From an uncultured Lachnospiraceae bacterium (GTDB lineage Bacteria; Bacillota; Clostridia; Lachnospirales; Lachnospiraceae): 34,654 bases of DNA. This document shows, piece after piece, positions 23,769 through 32,511 of this stretch. Within the stretch, counting starts at the first letter, position 1; each line of letters begins with the position of its first letter. Below the pieces are notes generated by a model. The model was not told the DNA's origin and searched no databases. It was given only the letters and a program-made list of their open reading frames with translations. The stretch is taken from assembly GCA_910588965.1 (NCBI GenBank), contig CAJUSO010000009.1:1-34654 (forward strand). Reading direction: 5' to 3'. Made by a program: the position numbers and the translations under genes.

Positions 23769-25254
23769 AAGGAAGGCAGGATCCAGCAGCGGCAGCATTA
23801 CGCTGTTTTTGGCTCTGGTACTGACCCTGGTGCTGTCTTTTTGTTTTTCATTATTAGAAGCAGCAAGGGTGCAGTGCCTTTCCCAGATGGCCCAGCGCAG
23901 GCTGCTGTTGGATTTGGAATCTGCCTTTGGGGAATACCATCCAGCTTTGTGGCAGGACTACCGGCTGCTATTCCTGGATGGGAGTGCTGGAACGGATGGG
24001 CTGGATTTGCCGCTGCTGGAAGGGCATATCATGGAAGAGTCTGATTTGGGGCAGAAGGGCGCTAGTTTCCTGCAAATGGCATTTAGGGGCATAGAAATAT
24101 CCGGTTATACATTAGCAACTGATTTTCATGGGGCTGCTTTTGAAGCCCAAGCCAGCAAGGCTGCAAAAGAGCAGCTGGCAGCAGGCGCTGCAGACGAACT
24201 GAAAAAGAAGCTGGAAAAAGGGGAAGAAATGGCAGCCCAAAAACAAGATATTGAGAGTAAATGGAACCAGGCCCAAGATGCTGTGAATGATGCAGGGGAC
24301 ATACAGGAGAAGGACAAGATAAATGATGCCAGAGAGGGCGCCCCGGCAGGGGGAGGAAAAGAATTGCCAGAAAATCCGATGGAAGTGGCGGGGCTGTTGA
24401 AAAGATCATCTATTTTAAACGTAGTGGTGGAAAATCCTTCAGAATTATCAGGCAAGTCCATACCAGCGGCGAATTCTTTAAAGGACCGCAAAAAAGAAGC
24501 GGGAACGTTAGAAAAGCCTAAAACTGGAAGCTTGGAAAAAATTTGGTTCCTGCAATATTTAAACTATTATTTTTCCTGTTACACAGGCGCTGGCGAACAT
24601 GGAGGGAAAACCCATGCGTTGGATTATGAGTTGGAGTACATCATTGCTGGGAAAGAGACAGACATTAAAAATCTGGAAAAAGTAGTAAAAGAGCTTCTGT
24701 TAATCCGCGAGGTGGGAAATTTTGCCACTATCCTGCAGGATGGGAAGAAACAGGCTTTGGCGCTGGAAATGGCTGCAGCCACAATTGGGTTTACTGGGAT
24801 TGCCCCGTTGGTGGAGGCTGTGAAATTGGGCATTCTTTTAGCATGGAGTTATATGGAGAGCATTATGGATTTGCGTTCCCTTCTGGCAGGAGGGACAGTG
24901 CCGCTGATTAAGAAACCTTCTGATTGGAAAAGCGATGTTACTTTAGGCTGGAAAGCATTGGGGCAGAAGCCTGAAAAGACAGAGGAAGAGAATGGATGGG
25001 GGTACCGGGAGTATCTGTTGCTTCTGTTGGCGCTGGTACGGGAAAATACATTGGTTTACCGTGCGATGGATGTAGTAGAGCAGAATCTCAGGCAGATGCC
25101 AGGCGGGGAGAAGTTCCGTATGGATTGCCAAATCTACCGGGTTGAGGCAGAAGGGCTATATACATCACAGCCCCTGTTCCTGGGTTTTGTCACAGTTGGT
25201 GGAAAAGCAGATGGGGTATATCATTTTCAAAAAAGCCAGCGGTTTTCGTATTGA
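23752..25254 (+). CDS. DUF5702 Tad-locus surface protein
   Basis: This 500-residue protein has a short charged start, SSSGSITLF, one membrane helix (about 18-38) ending in LEAARVQ, and a large outside part. The GSITLFLALVL start resembles TadE/TadG pseudopilins but has Phe where the +5 Glu would be. A Lys/Glu/Gln-rich coiled region lies at about residues 140-200, and a hydrophobic stretch at about 345-375. Such proteins sit in Tad loci of Lachnospiraceae; the exact role is unknown, probably pilus-associated. It starts inside the Flp pilin gene, so expression is coupled. Confidence 0.8.
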   Translation: MQRRSERKAGSSSGSITLFLALVLTLVLSFCFSLLEAARVQCLSQMAQRRLLLDLESAFGEYHPALWQDYRLLFLDGSAGTDGLDLPLLEGHIMEESDLGQKGASFLQMAFRGIEISGYTLATDFHGAAFEAQASKAAKEQLAAGAADELKKKLEKGEEMAAQKQDIESKWNQAQDAVNDAGDIQEKDKINDAREGAPAGGGKELPENPMEVAGLLKRSSILNVVVENPSELSGKSIPAANSLKDRKKEAGTLEKPKTGSLEKIWFLQYLNYYFSCYTGAGEHGGKTHALDYELEYIIAGKETDIKNLEKVVKELLLIREVGNFATILQDGKKQALALEMAAATIGFTGIAPLVEAVKLGILLAWSYMESIMDLRSLLAGGTVPLIKKPSDWKSDVTLGWKALGQKPEKTEEENGWGYREYLLLLLALVRENTLVYRAMDVVEQNLRQMPGGEKFRMDCQIYRVEAEGLYTSQPLFLGFVTVGGKADGVYHFQKSQRFSY

Positions 25255-25298
25255 GAATTGTTTATGCTTCAATGCAGTAGGAAGGAGTGTGTTGGAAA

Positions 25299-26105
25299 GT
25301 GCCTCAAAATAAAAGAAAGGAGAATGGAAAAACCTCTCTTAGGCACAGTGGATTGGCACCAGAGGCACTTTTCCACACGTTTCTGGAGGGGAGCCTTACG
25401 GTGGAAGCAGCATTGTCCCTGCCAATTTTCCTGTTTGCCGTCAGTATGGCATTGTATTTGTTTGTAATGCTGCAGGTTCAATACGTTGTGGGAGATGCGC
25501 TGGATCAGGCAGTGGCAGGAGCAGCCCTGCTTCGGGACGCTTCTTCAGGGAAAGTGGAAAACTTTACAAAGGCTGCTTTTTATAAGGAACTGCTGGGGCA
25601 GAAAGGCTCTTTATCCAGAATTGAATTAGGGATTGTGGGAATTTCCTGGAAGGGGAGCAGGGTAGATGAAAGCCATATCCAAGCACAGGTTGCCTATCAA
25701 GTTAGGTTTCCTTTTGGGTATTTTGGGAAACGGAGTATAAAATTTTCAAACCGATGCAAAATGCACCGATGGACAGGGAAGCAGAATAGCAGTACGGCAT
25801 CAGACAGGCAAGAATGGGCCTATCTTACACCTGCACAGACCGTATATCATACGACACGGGACTGTACGCATTTAAGGTTATCGGTAAAGCCTGTTTCAGC
25901 AACGGAATGGAAGGCCTTGAAGAAATATCAGGCTTGCGGGCATTGTACAAAAGAAGGGAAGCGGGGGGCATTGGTTTATATTACAGAAGAAGGGGATTGT
26001 TATCATTATAAGATAAGCTGCAGCGGGTTAAAGAGGACGATTTATATGGTACGCAAGGAGGAAACGGGAGGCAGGCCTTCCTGCTCCAGATGCGGCGGGC
26101 CATAA
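25299..26105 (+). CDS. TadE-like pseudopilin with two Cys/His motifs
   Basis: This protein of about 268 residues has a TadE-type start: LEGSLTVEAALSLPIFLF, with the cleavage-like Gly and Glu at +5, and one helix (about 35-60). The C-terminal third carries two tandem units: VYHTTRDCTHLRL...ACGHC, and VYITEEGDCYHYKISCSGL...CSRCG. Such Y-H/C...CxxC units look metal-binding and occur in exported Lachnospiraceae proteins. The start is uncertain: GTG at 25299 is 11 bases after GGAAGGAG, and a GTG at 25287 overlaps it. Confidence 0.72.
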   Translation: MPQNKRKENGKTSLRHSGLAPEALFHTFLEGSLTVEAALSLPIFLFAVSMALYLFVMLQVQYVVGDALDQAVAGAALLRDASSGKVENFTKAAFYKELLGQKGSLSRIELGIVGISWKGSRVDESHIQAQVAYQVRFPFGYFGKRSIKFSNRCKMHRWTGKQNSSTASDRQEWAYLTPAQTVYHTTRDCTHLRLSVKPVSATEWKALKKYQACGHCTKEGKRGALVYITEEGDCYHYKISCSGLKRTIYMVRKEETGGRPSCSRCGGP

Positions 26106-26149
26106 GGTTAAGTTAGGTTCACATAAGGTACAGAGAAAGGATGGGCATT

Positions 26150-26572
26150 ATGCAGAAGTTTGTATTGCTGGGATTGTTGGGATTATGTGCTTGGGAGGAT
26201 ATGAAGAGGAAGGAACTGACAGTCATGAATCTGTTATTGTTTGCAATTAGCGGTTTGCTGTTGCATTTATTTTTTCCTATATGCTCCATTTACAGCATAT
26301 TATGGGGAATATCTCTGGGAGTAGCAGTCCTAGGGGTAAGCTTTCTAAGCCGGGGAGGCATTGGGATGGGGGATGGCATCCTCCTTATGGTAACGGGCGT
26401 GTATTTGGGCGGTACGGCAAATTTGGAACTGTTTTTATTGGGGATATCGTTTTCTGCCTTGTGGGCTATGGGGCTTGTAGTAATCTGGAAAAAAAGGGGG
26501 AAAGATCAGATGGCATTTGCGCCCTTTTTATTGGCTTCCTATTTGGTGATGCTTGTAAGGTGGCAGATATGA
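26150..26572 (+). CDS. Type IV prepilin peptidase (A24 family), second copy
   Basis: This protein of about 140 residues has several membrane helices. The aspartates lie in CAWEDMKRKEL and in GGIGMGDGILL (GxGD), so it is probably active. It differs clearly in sequence from the peptidase at 18662-19162 in the same operon. ATG at 26150 is preferred because AGAAAGG is nine bases upstream; an ATG at 26141 sits directly on that site. The stop overlaps the next ATG (ATGA). Confidence 0.82.
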   Translation: MQKFVLLGLLGLCAWEDMKRKELTVMNLLLFAISGLLLHLFFPICSIYSILWGISLGVAVLGVSFLSRGGIGMGDGILLMVTGVYLGGTANLELFLLGISFSALWAMGLVVIWKKRGKDQMAFAPFLLASYLVMLVRWQI

Positions 26573-26802
26573 CAGGCACAAGAAAGGGTTCAGGAAGGTT
26601 CCCAAAGATGCAGGGCAGTTTTACCGTAGAGGCAGCCCTTGTTTTTCCCATAGTGCTTTTTTGCATTCTTACATTATTGAACCAGGGAATAGAGTTATAT
26701 TGCCAGGTTGTAGAAATTATAGGGAACCAAGCAGCCTGGGAAAGTTTTGATCCAGCCAGCCGTTTTCGGCAATTGGAACAATTGGGACATTTTATAACAT
26801 AG
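26569..26802 (+). CDS. Short TadE-like pseudopilin
   Basis: This 77-residue protein has a basic start, then MQGSFTVEAALVFPIVLFCI: a cleavage-like Gly with Glu at +5 and one helix, then a short tail. It resembles the first part of TadE proteins only. ATG at 26569 overlaps the second peptidase stop (ATGA), so translation is coupled. It may be a minor pilin processed by that peptidase. Confidence 0.7.
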   Translation: MTGTRKGSGRFPKMQGSFTVEAALVFPIVLFCILTLLNQGIELYCQVVEIIGNQAAWESFDPASRFRQLEQLGHFIT

Positions 26803-26851
26803 CAGGTAAATGTTGGGCCATAGGATTTGCCGCGGCAGAACGGAGGGAAAA

Positions 26852-29395
26852 TTGGAAGTTACTTATAATAGGAATTTGTATAAAAGCTATATGTGTGTGA
26901 GGGCGCAAGAAGATGTGCAGGAAGCGTGTGAAATCCATATGTTGGAGAAACAGGCAATCCCAGGGCTTTTACCGATGCAGGTTACAATGGCGCAGGGAGT
27001 GCAGGCGTATCTCTATGAAATCAGCGGAAAGCAACAGATAGGGGATTATCTTACAGGCAGGAAGATTGATTACGGCATATTGAAGGGGTTGCTGTTTTCC
27101 ATTCAGGAATTGTGCAGGATTTTGCCTGATTATTTGCTGAGGGAGGGCGGTTTGTGCCTGGAGTTTCCGTTTATCTATGTGAATCTGGAGGATGGAAGCC
27201 TATATTTTACATACCTTCCCTTTTGGGACAAGAATTTGCCAGAAGCCTTTCAGGCCTTTATGGAACAGGTGCTTCGGGAAATTGACCATCAGGATAAGGC
27301 GGCTATAGATTTGGGATATCAGATTTATCAGATGTGTACGAGAGAAAACGCCAATATTAGGAAAATGCTGGAGACGGTTTGGGGGCAAGGCTCTTTGACG
27401 GAGCTGAAGCAAACAGAAGAGGTTAGCCCTGGTAAAAGTGAAGGAACAGGCAGGGAGAAGCCTGGGGATAGAAAGGACGGCAGCAATGGGAAAGATAAAA
27501 CCAATCAGGGGCAAAAGCATGCAGGGTATTTCGGGAGGAATCAATATGGCGGGCATAAGGGGGAAGGCCAAGAAAGCCATAATTGGAAAGAACACCTTAT
27601 TAATAAGATGGGGGTATTTCCGTATTTTTTCCGGGAATCTATTTTATCCCATTTTTGGAAAGGAGATAAAGAAAAAAAGGAATTTACATTACAAGGAATG
27701 ATACCCTGGAATCGTATACAAGGAGAAGGGATAAGCGAGAATGCAGTACCGTTAGCCAATCAAGAAAAAATTTCCAAAGAAGGCAGGACCGGAAGAGGAG
27801 TACAAAGAAGAAAGCAAGAAAAAACCGTTGGGGAAAGTATGCAGTGGGATGGAATCTCCAGGAAAGCAAAAAAGTTAGCACAAAAAGAAAAAAATATCCA
27901 GGAAGGCATGGATTGGGAAGGCACAATCCAAGAAGCTGTAGATATGGAAGACGCAATCCAAGAAGCTGTGGATAGGAAAGGGAAAATCCAGAAAAGCATG
28001 GGCCGGGAAGGTGTAATCCAGGAATTTATGCATCAGGGAGGCATAGCCCAGGGAAGCATGGATTGGGAAGGCGAAATCCAGGAAGTTATGCAACGGAAAG
28101 GCATAGTCCAGGAAGTTATGCAACGGAAAGGCATAGTCCAGGAGGTTATGCATCAGGGAGGCATAGTCCAGGAAAGTATGAATCAGGGAGGCGAAATCCA
28201 GGAGGTTATAGATAGGGAGGGGATAATCCAGGAAGCTATAGATAGGGAAGGGATAATCCAGGAAGCTATGGATGGGGAAGAAGTATCCCAAGAACCTATG
28301 CATAGGGAAGCATTAACTAGGAAAATAATGTGTAGCGAATTATTCCCAGAAGAATTTGAAACAAAAGAACGGACATTTGAGGAGCCATGGCGGAAAGAGG
28401 CTCAGGATGAAAGGGTAAGGGGAATCTCCAGAAAACTTTATGAGGAGAAGGCAGGCATAACTCCCGGCAGGCAGCTGGTAAGGGGGATCCCGAAAGAATA
28501 TTTTGAGGAGGAAGAGCCAGAAGATACAGGTGTGAGGGGGATCCCGAAAGAATATCTTGAGGAGGAAGAGCCAGAAGATACAGGTGTGAGGGGGATCCTG
28601 AAAGAATATCTTGAGGAGGAAGAGCCAGAAAATACAGGTGTGAGGGGGATCCTGAAAGAATATCTTGAGGAGGAAGAGCCAGAAAATACAGGTGTGAGGG
28701 GAATCCCGAAAGAATATTCTGAGGAGGAAAGGCAGGGGGAAGAGCTAGAAGACACATATGTAAGAGGAATCCCGAAAGAGTATTTCAGTGGGGGATCTTC
28801 TCAAAGGGAACGCAGCAGGGAAGGGGCAGGTCAGGTTTTAGGGGGAACTATTCCCGGGAAAAAATGTTGCGATAGAGCAGCAGAAGGACAGGAGAGGGAT
28901 TTCCTGCAAGAATCTTTGCAGGCGGGAGAAAGGGGAGAGGCAGAGGCTTGGAAACAGAGGGAGGGAAGGGGATGGCTGAGGAGATGGAAAAAGAAAGAAA
29001 GCATCCCTTTGGCTGGTTCCTGCCAAAGGGATGCATCCCCCAATTTATCCAAGGAGGCTCCAAGGTATGCAACGGAAATCCTGGCAGATTTTGGCCAGCA
29101 GGCAGAGGGAATCTTGGTTTACCAGGGGAACCACGGGTGCGGGGATATTGTTGTGGACAGGGCAGAATTTTTAGTAGGGAAAAATGAAGGGCAGGTAAAT
29201 GGCATTATTGATGCAAGGGGAATCAGCCGCCTCCATGCCAGGATTGTTTTAGAAGGGGATGCCTATTATATAGAAGATTTGAATTCCACAAATGGGACTT
29301 ATCTCAATGGAACGCCGTTAGTATACCATAAGAAGGTAAAATTGTGCAGGGATGACCATATCCGTTTTGGCGGTGAAGAATATGTGTTTTGCTGA
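26852..29395 (+). CDS. Repeat-rich protein with DUF6382-like N-terminus and FHA domain
   Basis: This 847-residue protein has no signal peptide. Residues 1-190 resemble the DUF6382 domain found in Lachnospiraceae Tad loci. A charged linker follows, then 14 exact-length 10-residue repeats of the type IQEAMDREGI (residues 349-488), then VRGIPKEYLEEEEPEDTG repeats of 18 residues (about 543-648). The C-terminus is an FHA domain (about 765-847: FLVGKN, SRLHARI, DLNSTNGTYLNG), which binds phosphothreonine. Some kinase may therefore control the pilus, but none is in the window. TTG at 26852 follows GGAGGG; an ATG at 26810 has a weaker site. Confidence 0.75.
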   Translation: MEVTYNRNLYKSYMCVRAQEDVQEACEIHMLEKQAIPGLLPMQVTMAQGVQAYLYEISGKQQIGDYLTGRKIDYGILKGLLFSIQELCRILPDYLLREGGLCLEFPFIYVNLEDGSLYFTYLPFWDKNLPEAFQAFMEQVLREIDHQDKAAIDLGYQIYQMCTRENANIRKMLETVWGQGSLTELKQTEEVSPGKSEGTGREKPGDRKDGSNGKDKTNQGQKHAGYFGRNQYGGHKGEGQESHNWKEHLINKMGVFPYFFRESILSHFWKGDKEKKEFTLQGMIPWNRIQGEGISENAVPLANQEKISKEGRTGRGVQRRKQEKTVGESMQWDGISRKAKKLAQKEKNIQEGMDWEGTIQEAVDMEDAIQEAVDRKGKIQKSMGREGVIQEFMHQGGIAQGSMDWEGEIQEVMQRKGIVQEVMQRKGIVQEVMHQGGIVQESMNQGGEIQEVIDREGIIQEAIDREGIIQEAMDGEEVSQEPMHREALTRKIMCSELFPEEFETKERTFEEPWRKEAQDERVRGISRKLYEEKAGITPGRQLVRGIPKEYFEEEEPEDTGVRGIPKEYLEEEEPEDTGVRGILKEYLEEEEPENTGVRGILKEYLEEEEPENTGVRGIPKEYSEEERQGEELEDTYVRGIPKEYFSGGSSQRERSREGAGQVLGGTIPGKKCCDRAAEGQERDFLQESLQAGERGEAEAWKQREGRGWLRRWKKKESIPLAGSCQRDASPNLSKEAPRYATEILADFGQQAEGILVYQGNHGCGDIVVDRAEFLVGKNEGQVNGIIDARGISRLHARIVLEGDAYYIEDLNSTNGTYLNGTPLVYHKKVKLCRDDHIRFGGEEYVFC
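27896..28315 (+). repeat. Fourteen 30-bp tandem coding repeats
   Basis: Fourteen units of exactly 30 bp encode decapeptides based on IQEAMDREGI. Two neighbouring 30-base units, 28081-28110 and 28111-28140, are identical. The frame and length are kept throughout, so the array is under coding constraint while units are still being copied. Confidence 0.95.
28478..28795 (+). repeat. 54-bp tandem coding repeats (VRGIPKEYLEEEEPEDTG)
   Basis: Four 54-bp units run from 28478 to 28693, followed by a 66-bp variant (28694-28759) and a partial sixth unit. Units 2 to 4 differ by very few bases. They encode acidic 18-residue repeats. Confidence 0.95.
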
Positions 29396-29403
29396 AATAG
29401 GGA

Positions 29404-29432
29404 TTGATTTTGCTTTCAAAAGCCTATATACT
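29404..29432 (+). promoter_or_regulatory. Sigma-A promoter of the flavodoxin/SCP2 gene
   Basis: TTGATT (29404-29409), 17 bases, then TATACT (29427-29432). It starts nine bases after the Tad operon's last stop, giving the next gene its own transcript with a leader of about 25 bases. Confidence 0.6.
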
Positions 29433-29463
29433 ATTGGATAATGAAAATTTTGGAGGCCTTGGT

Positions 29464-30456
29464 ATGAAAGTAAATATTTATTATGGGGGGCGCGGGCTCT
29501 TGGATGACCCGACATCCTATGTGATTGATAAGATGCGGGAAGTGCTGGCAGAACTTCGGGTAGAAGTGGAACGTTATAATATCTATGAACATAAGAACAG
29601 CATTTCCACCTTGCCGCAGACAATGAAGGAAGCGGATGGGATTATTTTAGCTACAACAGTGGAATGGCTGGGGATAGGCGGATATATGCAGCAGTTTCTG
29701 GATGCCTGCTGGCTGTATGGGGATAAGGAAAAATTTGCCTCCACTTATATGCAGCCGATTGTTATGTCCACAACGTATGGGGAGCGTGAGGCAGAGATTA
29801 CCCTTGCAAGCGCATGGGAAATGCTGGGCGGGCTTCCCTGCGGCGGGCTTTGCGGATATGTGGAAAATCTGGCTTCCTTTCGGATGAATCATGATTATAC
29901 AGTAATTATTGAAAAGAAGGCAGAAAATCTCTATCGTGCCATTTCCCAGAAGCGTAAGAGCCTGCCGAACAGCAATCAGGCTGTGAAGCAGTCCATACTG
30001 CGCACCCAGCAGCTGGAACTGACCCCCCAGGAAAGCGAGCAGCTTTCCAAATATGTATCCAATGACCTCTATGTGAAAAAGCAGAAAGAAGATATTGAGG
30101 AATTGAGCAGTATGTTCAAGGATTTGCTGGGCCAGTCCAAAGAAGATGAGGATACTGCATATCTGATGGAATTGGAAGCACATTTTGTCCCCCAGGAGGA
30201 TTTTTCAGTGACATATTTATTTATGATTGACGGGAAGAAAAAGCCTCTTACCATAGAGGTCCATAATGATGAAATCCAGGTGCATTATGGGCAGGGGGAA
30301 AAAATTGATGTATATACGAAGCTATCTCCTGTGGTGATGGATGGTATTATCCAGGGGAGGATGACATTTCAGAGAGCCTTTATGACAGGGGAGATGACAG
30401 CTAAGGGGAATCTGAAGAACCTGAAAATGCTGGATCAGATTTTTAAATTCAGTTGA
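29464..30456 (+). CDS. Flavodoxin-like NAD(P)H reductase fused to an SCP2-like domain
   Basis: This 330-residue cytoplasmic protein has an N-terminal flavodoxin-like fold (residues 1-150: MKVNIYYGGRG phosphate loop, ADGIILATTVEWLGIGGYMQQFLD, VMSTTYGERE). The C-terminal ~100 residues (YLFMIDGKKKPLTIEVHND ... FMTGEMTAKGNLKNLKML) match an SCP2 sterol-carrier-like domain. A helical linker joins them. Substrate is unknown. ATG at 29464 follows GGAGG by eight bases. It is transcribed from its own promoter and followed by a HIT gene. Confidence 0.75.
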   Translation: MKVNIYYGGRGLLDDPTSYVIDKMREVLAELRVEVERYNIYEHKNSISTLPQTMKEADGIILATTVEWLGIGGYMQQFLDACWLYGDKEKFASTYMQPIVMSTTYGEREAEITLASAWEMLGGLPCGGLCGYVENLASFRMNHDYTVIIEKKAENLYRAISQKRKSLPNSNQAVKQSILRTQQLELTPQESEQLSKYVSNDLYVKKQKEDIEELSSMFKDLLGQSKEDEDTAYLMELEAHFVPQEDFSVTYLFMIDGKKKPLTIEVHNDEIQVHYGQGEKIDVYTKLSPVVMDGIIQGRMTFQRAFMTGEMTAKGNLKNLKMLDQIFKFS

Positions 30457-30532
30457 AGTGATTGCTGCAAAAAGGGCTGGGAAGATAAGGAACGGCCCAT
30501 CATGAAAAGGATAAGCGGTTAGGAGGAAAAGG

Positions 30533-30946
30533 ATGAAAGATTCAAATTGTATTTTTTGTAAAATTGCTGCTGGGGAAATCCCTTCAAAGACGATATACGA
30601 GGATGGGGACTTCCGGGTTATCCTGGATATCAGCCCTGCGTCCAAGGGACATGCCCTGATAATACCGAAAGAGCATTATGCTGATATTTATGGGCTTCCA
30701 GACGATTTAGCGGGCAAGGTAATGGTGCTTGCGAAAAAGCTTGCGGCACATATGACAGAAGCATTGGGCTGTGATGGGTTTAACTTGGTGCAGAACAATG
30801 GGGAGGTGGCAGGGCAGACAGTCTTCCATTTTCATATGCACCTGATTCCCAGGTATCAGGGGGATGGAAACCAGGATAAGATTTGCTGGAACCACCTGGA
30901 TCTTTCCCAGGAAGAACTGGATGAAATTCAGAAGAAACTAAAGTAG
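30533..30946 (+). CDS. HIT family nucleotide hydrolase
   Basis: This 137-residue protein has the His triad HFHMHLIP and the zinc-type CIFCKI at the start, typical of HinT-like phosphoramidases and Ap4A-type hydrolases. It acts on nucleoside phosphoramidates or dinucleotides in the cytoplasm. AGGAGGAAAGG precedes the ATG. All family motifs are intact. Confidence 0.95.
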   Translation: MKDSNCIFCKIAAGEIPSKTIYEDGDFRVILDISPASKGHALIIPKEHYADIYGLPDDLAGKVMVLAKKLAAHMTEALGCDGFNLVQNNGEVAGQTVFHFHMHLIPRYQGDGNQDKICWNHLDLSQEELDEIQKKLK

Positions 30947-30953
30947 GAAAATA

Positions 30954-30982
30954 TTGACGTATTTTACATGATTTGCTACAAT
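30954..30982 (+). promoter_or_regulatory. Sigma-A promoter of pgi
   Basis: TTGACG (30954-30959), 17 bases, TACAAT (30977-30982). The leader to the pgi ATG would be about 45 bases. Confidence 0.75.
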
Positions 30983-31036
30983 ATTTTGTATAGAATTTAC
31001 AAAGATTATAATACAAACAAAAAAGGAGTGGGAATC

Positions 31037-32383
31037 ATGGGAAAAGTAACGCTTGATTATGGAAAAGCAGCCAGTTTTATCAGCCAGGAGGAAATTTCCT
31101 ATATGGCAAAATTGGTGGGGGATGCCAAAGAGGTGCTGGCTTCCAAGACAGGGGCTGGGAATGACTTTTTAGGATGGCTGGATCTGCCTGTGGATTATGA
31201 TAAAGAGGAATTTGCCAGGATTAAGAAGGCAGCCGCTAAGATCCAGGAGGATTCAGAGGTACTGGTAGTGATTGGGATTGGGGGGTCTTATCTGGGCGCC
31301 CGGGCAGCGATTGAGTTTTTGCGCCATGGGTTCTATAATAACTTACCGAAGGAAACACGTAAGACGCCGGAGATTTATTATGCAGGGAACAGTATCAGCA
31401 GCGCTTATCTTGCTGGCTTGCTGGACGTGATTGGGGATAGGGATTTTTCTGTGAATGTTATTTCCAAATCTGGGACTACCACAGAACCCGCCATTGCTTT
31501 CCGTGTATTTAAAGGGCTGTTGGAGAAGAAATATGGCAAAGAAGGCGCTGCAAAAAGGATTTATGCCACTACGGATAAAGCCAGGGGCGCATTGAAGAAC
31601 CTTGCGTCAGAGGAAGGCTATGAGACATTTGTGGTTCCGGATGATGTAGGGGGGCGTTTCTCCGTATTGACGGCAGTTGGCCTTCTGCCGATTGCAGCCA
31701 GCGGTGCGGATATTGATAAATTGATGGAAGGCGCGGCAGCAGGGCGTGAGCTTGCTTTCAACAAACCGTTTGAAGAGAATGATGCCATGCAGTATGCGGC
31801 TATACGGAACATCCTGCTGAGGAAAGGTAAGGCAGTGGAAGTGCTTGCCAATTATGAGCCTAGCCTCCACTATGTATCAGAATGGTGGAAGCAGCTCTAT
31901 GGGGAAAGTGAAGGGAAAGACCAAAAGGGTATCTTCCCAGCTTCTGTGGATCTGACGACTGACCTGCATTCTATGGGGCAGTTCATCCAGGATGGGGCCA
32001 GGATTATGTTTGAAACCGTTATGAATGTAGAGAAGCCGCGCTGCACCATAGAAATCCATGAGGAGCCTGTGGACTTGGATGGTTTGAACTATCTTGCCGG
32101 GAAGGATATGGATTTTGTAAATAAGAATGCTATGAACGGCACAATTTTAGCCCATACCGATGGGAATGTGCCGAACCTGGTTGTCAATATCCCAGAGCAG
32201 AATGAATTCTACCTGGGCGGGCTCTTCTATTTCTTTGAATTTGCCTGTGGGTTAAGCGGGTATCTTTTAGGGGTGAACCCCTTTAACCAGCCAGGGGTAG
32301 AAAGCTATAAGCGCAACATGTTTGCTTTGCTTGGCAAGCCAGGCTATGAGGCTGAGAGGGAAGAATTACTGAAGCGCTTATAA
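31037..32383 (+). CDS. pgi: Glucose-6-phosphate isomerase
   Basis: This 448-residue enzyme converts glucose-6-phosphate to fructose-6-phosphate in glycolysis. The SIS-fold motifs VIGIGGSYLGARA and VISKSGTTTEPAIAF and the C-terminal NPFNQPGVESYKRNMFALLGKPG are all intact. Length fits the bacterial short type. ATG at 31037 follows AAGGAG; the frame upstream to 30968 covers the promoter and is not coding. Confidence 0.97.
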   Translation: MGKVTLDYGKAASFISQEEISYMAKLVGDAKEVLASKTGAGNDFLGWLDLPVDYDKEEFARIKKAAAKIQEDSEVLVVIGIGGSYLGARAAIEFLRHGFYNNLPKETRKTPEIYYAGNSISSAYLAGLLDVIGDRDFSVNVISKSGTTTEPAIAFRVFKGLLEKKYGKEGAAKRIYATTDKARGALKNLASEEGYETFVVPDDVGGRFSVLTAVGLLPIAASGADIDKLMEGAAAGRELAFNKPFEENDAMQYAAIRNILLRKGKAVEVLANYEPSLHYVSEWWKQLYGESEGKDQKGIFPASVDLTTDLHSMGQFIQDGARIMFETVMNVEKPRCTIEIHEEPVDLDGLNYLAGKDMDFVNKNAMNGTILAHTDGNVPNLVVNIPEQNEFYLGGLFYFFEFACGLSGYLLGVNPFNQPGVESYKRNMFALLGKPGYEAEREELLKRL

Positions 32384-32398
32384 GGGCTTAAAGTAGGG

Positions 32399-32511
32399 CT
32401 GCTGCAGAAAGCGTTGCCTTGGATTGATGCGCAAGTGCCATGCATAGCAGAGGAAGGCTATCCATGGCCGGTATGATTTCCAGGCGGGCATGCTTTTTGC
32501 AGCGGTTTTTT
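32399..32511 (+). terminator. Long-stem terminator or structured RNA after pgi
   Basis: Bases 32399-32412 pair with 32492-32505 (14 bp with two G-U pairs), followed at once by six T (32506-32511). The 79 bases between can fold into smaller hairpins. The stem starts 16 bases after the pgi stop. It may be only a terminator with a large loop, or a stable 3' RNA. Confidence 0.5.

Noticed and set aside
28317..28757. Long minus-strand open frames opposite the FHA gene repeats
   Set aside because: They arise from repeat codon bias; the plus-strand frame has conserved domains at both ends.
27896..28795. Regular repeats taken as a CRISPR array
   Set aside because: There are no spacers; units are back to back, in frame, and multiples of three inside a long gene.
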